DNA of 17,449 nucleotides from DATKGX01 sp035510555. GTDB lineage: Bacteria; Patescibacteriota; Microgenomatia; Levybacterales; UBA12049. The position numbers were made by a program, and so were the translations under genes. The number at the start of each line of letters is the position of its first letter. Position 1 is the first letter of the stretch. The notes beneath the pieces are model-generated. The model had not been told where the DNA came from. It saw nothing but the letters and a program-made list of their open reading frames with translations, and searched no databases. The stretch lies in assembly GCA_035510555.1 (NCBI GenBank), contig DATKGX010000043.1, forward strand, positions 1-17,449. The letters are read 5' to 3'. Below, piece after piece: positions 1 to 6,548 of this stretch.

Positions 1-77
1 GCTAGCGCTTTATTCACCGTTAACCCCAATAGCGCAACCAACAAAAAAGCGAAGAGAAGCTTATTTAATAATCTCAT
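1..77 (-). CDS. Partial secreted/membrane protein (signal peptide only), paralogue of the gene at 3536-4342
   Basis: Only the first 25 codons are in the window; the frame stays open to the left edge. The peptide begins MRLLNKLLFAFLLVAL and reads as a signal peptide: a short basic start followed by a hydrophobic core. It closely matches the start of the 268-aa protein encoded at 3536-4342 (MKLLNKVLCAFLFIAL), and the DNA is about 91% identical over 76 nt (7 mismatches counted by eye), so the two genes are paralogues. An in-frame ATG at 89 is possible. The start at 77 is preferred because the matching position in the other copy directly follows the upstream stop codon. It lies 41 nt downstream of the histidine kinase stop and may be read from the same transcript. 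Function is unknown. Confidence 0.7.
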   Translation of the reverse strand, partial: MRLLNKLLFAFLLVALLGLTVNKAL

Positions 78-123
78 TTTAATTACCATTTTTATTATCT
101 ATTGTCTGTGGGATTTTTTCAAC
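31..123. repeat. Direct repeat, copy A (partner at 4296-4395)
   Basis: Positions 31-106 match 4296-4371 without gaps, with 7 mismatches in 76. After a short divergent stretch, the 12-mer GATTTTTTCAAC at 112-123 is also found at 4384-4395. In both places the repeat covers the start of a signal-peptide gene plus the end of the gene before it. In copy B that preceding gene is the 441-aa surface protein; in copy A it is the histidine kinase. Confidence 0.85.
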
Positions 124-2407
124 TTTTTGAGCCGGGGACGCCAACAACAGGCTTGGTTAAAGGAAGCGTTACATAGAAAGTAGTGCCTTTATTTTCTTTG
201 GATTCGAACCAGATTTTCCCGCCGGAATTCTCAACGATTGATTTTACAATATAGAGGCCTAAACCCGTTCCGCCGATTTCCTTATCTCTGACATTATCGG
301 CGCGGAAAAGCTTGGTAAATATTTTATCCTGCTGATTCTTTGGGATACCGTAGCCCGTATCGGAAACTTTTATAAGTATCGCCTTTTTATTTTCCAAAGA
401 AATTGCCAGCTCAATCTTCCCTCCGGGTGGCGTATATTCCACAGCGTTAGAGAGGAGATTCTGCAGAACCATGCGCAGAAACTTTGGATCGGCTGACAGC
501 GTTGGGATATTCTTACTAAAACTTCCTTTAATTATCAGCTTTTTCTTTTCAATTGCCGGTTTTTGCTCATCAAGCACGCTTTGCGCCAGTTTAACTACGT
601 CCGTCGGTTCCGGTCTAGGCGCAAATGTCCCCAGCTCAATACGGGAAACATTCAAAAGGGCATCCACCAATTCAACCATCCGTTGATCGCCCTGATAGAT
701 TTTTTCAAGATACTTCTTTTGGCCGGGAATAATCTTACCAACGTCTCCCTTTAAAATCATTTCGGTGTACCAGCTGATGGTAGTCAGTGGACCACGCAGC
801 TGGTGACTGGCCAGCGAAACAAATTCCGTTTTAGCTTTTTCAATTTCTATTTCTTTGGTGATATCGCGAAATACGGATATTGCTCCGATAATTTTGCCCC
901 CGATTATTACCGGACTAACCGTTATGGCGACCGGAAACTTAGTTCCATTTTTCCGGACGTAAAAATAAGATGAACCGGTAGTAGTAGTAGTTTTCCCTGT
1001 ATGAATAGCTATGAAAATTGGTCTTTTATCCGGCGGTATTTTTATGTCTCCTTCGGTTTCAAGGTTGATTACTGCCGGCCATATTTTGCCCATTACTTCT
1101 TGATTACTCCAGCCCGTGAGCGCTTCTGCCGCGTGATTGATAAGTATAACTTTCCCGTATAGATCGGTCGCAGTCACGCCATCGCCGATGCTTGTTAATA
1201 AAGCTTCTTCTTTGGCTTCTGCTTCTTCCAGTTTAGTCTTTTCCGTACTTAAATCGTCAAGAACATTTTGAGAAGCTTTATTCGCATTTTCTAAATCTTG
1301 CGTCCGGTCACGCACTTTTTGTTCCAAGTCTTTATATGAAGAAGCAAGTTTAGTTGCCATTTCGTCAAAAGCTCTGGCCAAAACGGCAGTTTCATCCGTG
1401 GACTGAAGATCTTTTTTCTCCAATTTAATATCAAATTTACCGCCGGCAATCTGTTGGGAAATTAGGCTAAGGCGGGAAATTCTTCCGGCAATTGTCCCAA
1501 CGATTAAATAAACAACGGCGCCCGTTATAAATGCTCCCGCGATTTGAGCCAAAAGAACAGTTAAGCTTAATACGTTTATTAAAGCTAATAAATCTGTTGT
1601 TGATGTTTCGTAAACTACGGTCATGGAGCCATCAAACTTATAACCGATAAAATTATTCCCGTCTTTAAAATATCCCTCTTTTTGATTAGAGGCTAATCTT
1701 TTCTTAATTTCATTGACAAGTGCTGACGGCGGATTATCAAACTTTACTAGTTTTTTCTTGGTGTCTAAAAACCGCGTGCCATAACGATCAAGCAAAACTG
1801 TCGAACTATCTTTCTGCAGGCTCAGCAGGGAACCACGGAGCCCACTTACGTCAATCACTCCCGAAACAAAGCCAATCATTTTACCTTGAGCATTTTTTAC
1901 CGGGATAACCAATGCCAAATTAGGATGCTTAGTGGCCGTGCCGATATAAGCGGAAGATAGATAAGGCGCTTTAGTTTTGAGAATCCCTTTGCAATAGTCG
2001 CGGTCGGAATAATTTCTATCCGCGGTTGATGGCAAAGAAGCTTGACCGGATGTGCGACTAGTACAGGTTACGCCATTAACTTCGAATAAGGCAACAGTTT
2101 CCATGATATGTGTAGTATTAACGATGGCCGTAAATTTATCTGAGATTTGTTTGAGCTTTTGTGGGTTTTTGGTCGTTAACGCCTCAACCATTAGCGGATC
2201 ATTGGCCAAGTTGTAAACACTGTCATTGACTCTGCCAAGATAAAGATTAATCAATTGAAAACTATAGTTAATATTGTTTTTTATGTCGGCGTTGGAATGC
2301 TCGGTCAGTTTTTGGGTGATTTGCCAATAAATTATACTCACCATAACTAAGCCAACAACTGCCAGAGTGCTAATAATTACTGAAAGAAGTTTTGTTTTGA
2401 TGGACAT
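119..2407 (-). CDS. Membrane sensor histidine kinase (Cache-HAMP-PAS-HisKA-HATPase)
   Basis: This is a 762-aa two-component sensor kinase. TM1 is at about residues 7-29 and TM2 at about 278-305. The roughly 250 residues between them look like an extracellular double-Cache sensor, with cysteines at 115 and 139. A HAMP-like linker (about 305-360) and a coiled coil (360-400) follow, then a PAS domain (about 400-520). The HisKA H-box has His535 in SLASHQLRGPL. The HATPase carries the N box (NLLSNAVEY, Asn654), G1 (DTGYGIP) and G2 (GTGLGL), so the enzyme looks catalytically complete. It should autophosphorylate and pass phosphate to the response regulator two genes upstream. No good promoter or Shine-Dalgarno site is visible in the 61-nt gap before the ATG, so transcription from the response-regulator promoter is likely. 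The ligand cannot be told from sequence. Confidence 0.95.
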   Translation of the reverse strand: MSIKTKLLSVIISTLAVVGLVMVSIIYWQITQKLTEHSNADIKNNINYSFQLINLYLGRVNDSVYNLANDPLMVEALTTKNPQKLKQISDKFTAIVNTTHIMETVALFEVNGVTCTSRTSGQASLPSTADRNYSDRDYCKGILKTKAPYLSSAYIGTATKHPNLALVIPVKNAQGKMIGFVSGVIDVSGLRGSLLSLQKDSSTVLLDRYGTRFLDTKKKLVKFDNPPSALVNEIKKRLASNQKEGYFKDGNNFIGYKFDGSMTVVYETSTTDLLALINVLSLTVLLAQIAGAFITGAVVYLIVGTIAGRISRLSLISQQIAGGKFDIKLEKKDLQSTDETAVLARAFDEMATKLASSYKDLEQKVRDRTQDLENANKASQNVLDDLSTEKTKLEEAEAKEEALLTSIGDGVTATDLYGKVILINHAAEALTGWSNQEVMGKIWPAVINLETEGDIKIPPDKRPIFIAIHTGKTTTTTGSSYFYVRKNGTKFPVAITVSPVIIGGKIIGAISVFRDITKEIEIEKAKTEFVSLASHQLRGPLTTISWYTEMILKGDVGKIIPGQKKYLEKIYQGDQRMVELVDALLNVSRIELGTFAPRPEPTDVVKLAQSVLDEQKPAIEKKKLIIKGSFSKNIPTLSADPKFLRMVLQNLLSNAVEYTPPGGKIELAISLENKKAILIKVSDTGYGIPKNQQDKIFTKLFRADNVRDKEIGGTGLGLYIVKSIVENSGGKIWFESKENKGTTFYVTLPLTKPVVGVPGSKS

Positions 2408-2468
2408 GTTATTTAGTTAATTCCCAATAATCAACCTCAAGAGCCTAGCTATTTTACCATGCCTATAC

Positions 2469-3068
2469 CTATTTAGAAGTTATTTTATGATTGCCGTTCC
2501 CATTGCCGTTTTTGACTCGCTTCCTCAGCTGCTCAATTTCTTTTTTGAGTTCCACCATTTTTAATTCTCTTCCAACCATGGATTTATTTACCCGCTCCAA
2601 CTCTTCCACTCGATTGGCCAGACTGGTTGTCTGTTCGGTGACTTTAGCCTCGAGCCCTTTGGTATACTTGCTTAATTTATCTTCAAGAGCCTTTCTGACG
2701 GTAATATCTTCAATGGCCAAAATAATCAGTTGTACCGTGTCTACCTGTTTAGCATTGAGTAACATTGTTCTCTCCCCAATGGTTTCAAAAACATGCTCAA
2801 CCTTATAATCTTTAACCACTTTTTTATTTGGCAAAATATCTTCCAACAATTTCTTCAGTTCAGGGATATTCCATTGACCATTGCCTAATTCATAAAGAAG
2901 TTTGCCCTCCGTCTGCGTGGGCTCGACCTGAAAGTTTTGGTAGAAAGTCGGGTTGCCTGATATCACCTGTAGATTAGAGTCAAGAATTAAGAATGATTCT
3001 CTGGCCACATCTACCAGCGTTTGCATGTAATGCAGTGCGAGTTTTTTTGATTCTCCGTTATCTTCCAT
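2469..3068 (-). CDS. PAS-domain protein with C-terminal coiled coil, no kinase domain
   Basis: This is a 199-aa soluble protein. A PAS domain covers about residues 16-125, with features such as LLYELGNGQWNIPEL and LILAIEDIT that resemble the PAS found in CheR/PAS-type methyltransferase and hybrid sensor proteins. A charged coiled coil (about 125-188) and a GNGNGN-containing tail follow. No phosphoacceptor His box, ATPase, GGDEF or methyltransferase domain is present. It sits between a single-domain response regulator and a full histidine kinase on the same strand, so it probably acts as an adaptor or cytoplasmic sensor dimerising through the coiled coil; this is inference. Its ribosome-binding site contains a run of nine Gs (see 3079-3091). 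Confidence 0.85.
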   Translation of the reverse strand: MEDNGESKKLALHYMQTLVDVARESFLILDSNLQVISGNPTFYQNFQVEPTQTEGKLLYELGNGQWNIPELKKLLEDILPNKKVVKDYKVEHVFETIGERTMLLNAKQVDTVQLIILAIEDITVRKALEDKLSKYTKGLEAKVTEQTTSLANRVEELERVNKSMVGRELKMVELKKEIEQLRKRVKNGNGNGNHKITSK

Positions 3069-3078
3069 AGTAGTCTCA

Positions 3079-3091
3079 CCCCCCCCCTCCT
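3079..3091 (-). promoter_or_regulatory. Shine-Dalgarno site containing a G9 homopolymer
   Basis: On the minus strand the sequence reads AGGAG followed by the rest of a nine-G run, then TGAGACTACT and the ATG at 3068. Both AGGAGG at one end and GGTGA at the other match the anti-Shine-Dalgarno, so the number of Gs sets the spacing to the start codon. The rplL start has a related but shorter G5 version (GGGGGTGAGA). Confidence 0.7.
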
Positions 3092-3108
3092 GCTAAGTGG
3101 ATATTTTC

Positions 3109-3492
3109 CTATGCTTTTAAGATGTCTTCGATTTTAGCAACGACATCATGGAGTTTCCAATCAGATTTAATTAAATAATGCATTGGTTTATGCGTAACCA
3201 TGTCTTCCACCAGTTGCTCATTGGTTGCACTTAAGTTGGTGAGGATAATAACGGGAACTTTTGCTCCCCAAGCGTCTGCGCGGATTTTTTTAAGAGCCGC
3301 CATGCCGTCCATTACCGGCATAAGCAGGTCAAGCAAGATAAGATCGGGGTGTTTTGAGAGCGCCATTTCTACGCCTACCTTGCCGTTTTCCGCTTCAAGG
3401 GGGAGATAATTCTTGAGACGAAGGATATCCGCAATCGCCTCGCGGAGATTTTTTTCATCCTCAACAATCAGTATTGTTTTTTGCGTTTCCAC
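3109..3492 (-). CDS. Single-domain response regulator (CheY-like receiver)
   Basis: This is a 127-aa stand-alone REC domain. The acidic pair Glu11-Asp12 (VEDEK), phosphoacceptor Asp55 (LLLDLLMP), Thr85 and Lys109 are all present, so it should be phosphorylatable. There is no DNA-binding or enzymatic output domain, so it works through protein contacts or as a phosphate relay. The start is GTG; a nearby upstream ATG (3497-3499) is out of frame. It is the first gene of the REC-PAS-kinase set and has its own promoter at 3511-3539, which predicts a leader of about 11 nt with a weak AGGG site. Confidence 0.92.
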   Translation of the reverse strand: METQKTILIVEDEKNLREAIADILRLKNYLPLEAENGKVGVEMALSKHPDLILLDLLMPVMDGMAALKKIRADAWGAKVPVIILTNLSATNEQLVEDMVTHKPMHYLIKSDWKLHDVVAKIEDILKA

Positions 3493-3510
3493 AATTCATG
3501 CCCTAATAAA

Positions 3511-3539
3511 TTTATAGATCTATTTTCTCTTGATGTCAA
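3511..3539 (-). promoter_or_regulatory. Sigma70-type promoter of the response regulator/PAS/kinase operon
   Basis: TTGACA (3534-3539 read on minus), 17-bp spacer, TATAAA (3511-3516). The -35 hexamer contains the TGA stop codon of the preceding 268-aa gene (3536-3538). The GTG start lies 18 nt after the -10. Confidence 0.75.
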
Positions 3540-4342
3540 GTATTTCCCCGGAATGAGAAACTGACTTTTTTACCAAGCAGTTTCTCATATTCAGATACAA
3601 GAGTAGCAATAATTTTTGCCGGGGGCTCGGTTAAATCTAGTACGCGACCGGTTTCTTTATCAATCTTAAGTCCGTCAATGTGCGAGGCAATCTCAAGCGC
3701 TTGCTCTCCGACACGCCCGCGCATTTGCATAATCGTGTCGCTTAAGATTTCGTAGAAAGTACGCTTATCGTGGGGGATATTGGAATAATCTAAGGGCGTA
3801 AACCTTGTCGTACGTCGGCGTCTGACCAAAAAGTAGACCAATAAGGCGATAAAAATACCGGCGAGAACACTAATGCCTCCATAGAAAAAGAAATCGCTTT
3901 GAAAAATTCCGAGAATTTTTCGTTCCACCGTAAAAGAAAATTGGGTAGTAGCCGGCACCAATTGGCCTTGGTAGGTAGCGGAAGTCTTGGCGGTATAGAC
4001 TCCCGGCGCCGTACCAAAAGGAATTTGGACCGTTTTTACAAAACTGGCCGTCGTTTCCACCGCCGCGGTGTCACTCGTCGTGTATATTTCCTCTCCCGTG
4101 CTCGTAAAAATAGAGTACTTAAGCAGAACATCGACTCTTTTGCCTCCGCCAAAGTTTGATAATTTAACCGAAATGGGCAAAACCTCTCCCGGAGCCACTC
4201 TAACTGCGAGCCCGGCGTTACCGGTATCAACGCGGGCATTCTTAGTGATATTCACTTGAGCAGATACAAGGGGTGACAGCAAAATTAGCCCCGGAAGCGC
4301 AATGAACAAAAAAGCGCAGAGAACCTTATTTAATAATTTCAT
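3536..4342 (-). CDS. Type I membrane protein with an extracellular beta-sandwich-like domain and cytoplasmic tail
   Basis: This is a 268-aa protein from the ATG at 4342; an in-frame ATG at 4360 would add six residues. A signal peptide (about 1-28, ending near VSA-Q) precedes an extracellular region (about 30-140) rich in beta-type residues, of an Ig/NEW3-like kind. One TM segment (about 152-172) is followed by the RRRR stop-transfer and a roughly 95-residue cytoplasmic tail. The 4342 start leaves one base after the stop of the 441-aa gene, typical of reinitiation; the 4360 start would overlap it by 17 nt. A paralogue begins at the left edge. No family is recognised. The tail would face the cytoplasm next to genes for a two-component system, so a receptor-like role is possible but unproven. 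Confidence 0.75.
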   Translation of the reverse strand: MKLLNKVLCAFLFIALPGLILLSPLVSAQVNITKNARVDTGNAGLAVRVAPGEVLPISVKLSNFGGGKRVDVLLKYSIFTSTGEEIYTTSDTAAVETTASFVKTVQIPFGTAPGVYTAKTSATYQGQLVPATTQFSFTVERKILGIFQSDFFFYGGISVLAGIFIALLVYFLVRRRRTTRFTPLDYSNIPHDKRTFYEILSDTIMQMRGRVGEQALEIASHIDGLKIDKETGRVLDLTEPPAKIIATLVSEYEKLLGKKVSFSFRGNT

Positions 4343-4395
4343 TTTAATTGCCATTTTCATTATCTATTGTCCCTTGTCTCTTTGATTTTTTCAAC
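4296..4395. repeat. Direct repeat, copy B (partner at 31-123)
   Basis: This is the matching copy of 31-123. It spans the 3' end of the 441-aa gene and the signal peptide of the 268-aa gene. The coding phase of the signal peptide is kept in both copies. Confidence 0.85.
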
Positions 4396-5669
4396 CCCTT
4401 AGGTTGGGGAGCTGGTGCGGTATTCATCTCCTCCTCGATTTTCCTGGCGGCCGCATGCGCCCTGATCCGCCGCACGGTAAATAGCAAAAGCCATATCACT
4501 AATACCGATGCGATGACACAAAGAATAATGAAAGGAATAATATTTTGCTTTGCCGCATGGACGGTTGCCGAAATAATATCAAATAGAGCGGCGGGTGCGC
4601 CTTGCAAAAGTCCTACTGACGGTGCCGCATTGGTACCGCCCCCGGAAGGAGCGTTAGCGGCAGCAGCGGGAGTCGGAGTCGAAGTTGAAGTCGACGCAGA
4701 AGAAACGCTATATAAATATGTTTGGGTAATAGTTTGGTCGGGAGTGACAGTTGAACCGGAGATGGCTCTGGCCGAAACATCAAAACTGACACTGCTTGCG
4801 CCGGTATAAGAAGTGTTGGTTTTTAAACTAAACGCGACTGTTTGACCTACGGTATTGGCCGGAAAAGAGGGAATGGTCCAGGTAATTGTATTGTTGACCG
4901 TGTCAATGACGGCGGGAGTCGAGCCATAAGCGTCAGTCGCACTGCCAATAACGTAGTCAACGATGTCAACTGACGGCGCCGGACTGCCTGCGATTGTGCC
5001 CTGCGACCATTGGGCCTGGATCGTCAATGGGATAGCGCTACTGGCTAACGAGCCGTAGGTAATTTTATAATCAAGAGTAGTATTCTGGGAGAATTGCGTG
5101 CCGGTGGTGATTGACTCAATTGAAATCGGTAAGCCGCTGACTTGCGACGGGACAGTGGCTGTAATCTTAATTTGGTTGTCGGTGACTATCGATAATGCGT
5201 AAGTGGTTGAGTCAATAATTGCATTTGAGGAATTTTTGGTTGCAATTGTTCCGTTTTGGTCATTGCCGGCGGCGCCGGTGGTGGAAGAAGTTCCCGAAAA
5301 ATTAAAGCAATACAAAGTGCCAACCGTCAAATCACCGCTTATAAAAGTGACTGCATTGCCGGAAACGCTTGAGGCAGTGGCGCCAATGCCCGGCCAAACA
5401 GTTGCTCCGGAGGGAATATCGCTAACGTTAGTGCTCCAATTGCTGGCATTGGCAGAGACGCTAAAGCTGTCCGGAAAGGTTAGGACAACTTTAGCCTCTG
5501 TTCCACTGGTAAAAGGTTGAGCACAGACCGTTCCGGAAAGGGCAGTGTTGGCGGTTGGGTTATCCAGTCTTAAATAAGCATTCGCGAAGTTAGCTTGAGC
5601 GTTGGGCACTTTTGCCAGAAAGCTCGCCGATAAAAAAAATAAGAGCAGGAAAAATATTTGTTTACTCAT
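4344..5669 (-). CDS. Secreted, C-terminally membrane-anchored surface protein
   Basis: This is a 441-aa protein. A signal peptide (about 1-26, ending AQA) is followed by about 300 residues of Ser/Thr/Val-rich extracellular sequence. That region seems to hold two beta-sandwich-type domains (about 30-165 and 170-320) in the style of DUF11/cadherin-like surface repeats. Cys49 and Cys121 could form a disulphide. A Thr/Ala/Pro/Gly linker (about 322-352) leads to one TM segment (about 376-399) and a basic cytoplasmic tail (RRIRAHAAARK). No catalytic motif is seen. It heads a pair with the 268-aa protein and has a promoter ending 8 nt before the ATG. A role in the cell surface or adhesion is inference only. 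Confidence 0.8.
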   Translation of the reverse strand: MSKQIFFLLLFFLSASFLAKVPNAQANFANAYLRLDNPTANTALSGTVCAQPFTSGTEAKVVLTFPDSFSVSANASNWSTNVSDIPSGATVWPGIGATASSVSGNAVTFISGDLTVGTLYCFNFSGTSSTTGAAGNDQNGTIATKNSSNAIIDSTTYALSIVTDNQIKITATVPSQVSGLPISIESITTGTQFSQNTTLDYKITYGSLASSAIPLTIQAQWSQGTIAGSPAPSVDIVDYVIGSATDAYGSTPAVIDTVNNTITWTIPSFPANTVGQTVAFSLKTNTSYTGASSVSFDVSARAISGSTVTPDQTITQTYLYSVSSASTSTSTPTPAAAANAPSGGGTNAAPSVGLLQGAPAALFDIISATVHAAKQNIIPFIILCVIASVLVIWLLLFTVRRIRAHAAARKIEEEMNTAPAPQPKGLKKSKRQGTIDNENGN

Positions 5670-5677
5670 CCATATTT

Positions 5678-5706
5678 AATGTACAACAAATTCAGACGTG
5701 GTTCAA
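5678..5706 (-). promoter_or_regulatory. Promoter of the 441-aa surface protein gene (leaderless type)
   Basis: TTGAAC (5701-5706 on minus), 17 bp, TACATT (5678-5683), then 8 nt to the ATG at 5669. Expected transcription starts at or next to the A of the ATG. It lies back-to-back with the promoter at 5710-5738, only 3 bp between the two -35 boxes. Confidence 0.65.
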
Positions 5707-5709
5707 TCC

Positions 5710-5738
5710 TTGACAAGGGTGCGCTGAGTTTCTATGAT
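5710..5738 (+). promoter_or_regulatory. Promoter of the LytR_C-domain gene (leaderless type)
   Basis: TTGACA (5710-5715), 17 bp, TATGAT (5733-5738), then 9 nt to the ATG at 5748. This is near consensus and leaves almost no room for a 5' leader, so the upstream in-frame extension to 5658 is rejected. Confidence 0.8.
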
Positions 5739-5747
5739 AAATTAGAG

Positions 5748-6482
5748 ATGAAAATATCCATCCTCAAACAGTTAGGGGGAATTAAGTCAAACAAAAGCCT
5801 CTGGCTAATCCTGATTATTATCATTTTAATCGTTGCCTCTCTGCCGGCCTACTATTATTATAACCAGTACAAAAAAACGCAGGCGATTTTACAAAATCCA
5901 ACAGCGTCGGTAAGTCAAGAAACGCAGACTTTAATTGATAAAGTCGGGAGATTAATGGTGTTGCCAAGTGGAGAAACGCCGACGATTGCGACAGTTTCCG
6001 ACGTCACTAAATTAACAAGCCAACCGTTTTTTGCCAATGCAAAAAACGGCGATAAGGTTTTAATTTTTACCCAAAGTAAGGAAGCAATTCTTTACCGAGA
6101 AAGCATTGATAAAATTATTCAGGTGGCGCCAGTAAATTTAGGCGCACCTGCGGCTTCTGCTTCAGCTAATCTAAACAGCGCTACGCCTACTCCCGCCACG
6201 TTTACGGTAGTAATTTACAATAGCACAACTACGTCTGGTTTGGCGGGCGTTGCCGGTAATAAAATAACAGCCGCTATCGCTAACGCAAAAATCGTCACGG
6301 AAGCTGATGCAAAAGGTAATTACGCAAAAACTCAAGTAATTGATGTTTCGGGAAACCAAAGCACTGTTGCTTCTAAACTTGCCAACCTTTTGGGCGGCAG
6401 CGTGTCTTCTTCAATCCCCTCCGGCGAAACCAAACCAAATGCCCAAATCTTGGTTATCCTCGGCGCAGATTTTGCCAAATAA
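5748..6482 (+). CDS. Membrane-anchored LytR_C-domain protein
   Basis: This is a 244-aa protein from the ATG at 5748. One N-terminal TM segment (about 17-38) is followed by an extracellular region of unknown type (about 55-130) and a Ser/Ala/Pro/Thr linker (about 132-150). A C-terminal domain (about 151-242) matches the LytR/CpsA/Psr C-terminal family (LytR_C): it starts FTVVIYNSTTTSGLAG and ends in a hydrophobic strand, QILVILG. There is no LCP catalytic domain, so it should not transfer teichoic-type polymers itself; a cell-envelope binding role is inferred. The longer frame reaching back to 5658 would run through both divergent promoters, so 5748 is the better start. It shares a 78-bp intergenic region with the divergent surface protein gene. 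Confidence 0.85.
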   Translation: MKISILKQLGGIKSNKSLWLILIIIILIVASLPAYYYYNQYKKTQAILQNPTASVSQETQTLIDKVGRLMVLPSGETPTIATVSDVTKLTSQPFFANAKNGDKVLIFTQSKEAILYRESIDKIIQVAPVNLGAPAASASANLNSATPTPATFTVVIYNSTTTSGLAGVAGNKITAAIANAKIVTEADAKGNYAKTQVIDVSGNQSTVASKLANLLGGSVSSSIPSGETKPNAQILVILGADFAK

Positions 6483-6496
6483 CCCCATTTTCCCAA

Positions 6497-6525
6497 TTGA
6501 CAACCATTTTTTGTTTCTATAATAT
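6497..6525 (+). promoter_or_regulatory. Candidate promoter of the PRPP synthetase gene
   Basis: TTGACA at 6497-6502 is followed either by TATAAT at 6518-6523 (15-bp spacer) or by TAATAT at 6520-6525 (17-bp spacer). The ATG at 6549 is 23-25 nt further on, with only a weak GAGA element before it. It begins 14 nt after the LytR_C gene stop. Confidence 0.6.
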
Positions 6526-6548
6526 GGTTATGCCTTGCCCGAGACAAA

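Noticed and set aside
4348..4809. 153-aa open frame opposite the 441-aa surface protein gene
   Set aside because: It arises from the low-complexity linker and TM codons on the other strand, with no promoter or ribosome-binding site.
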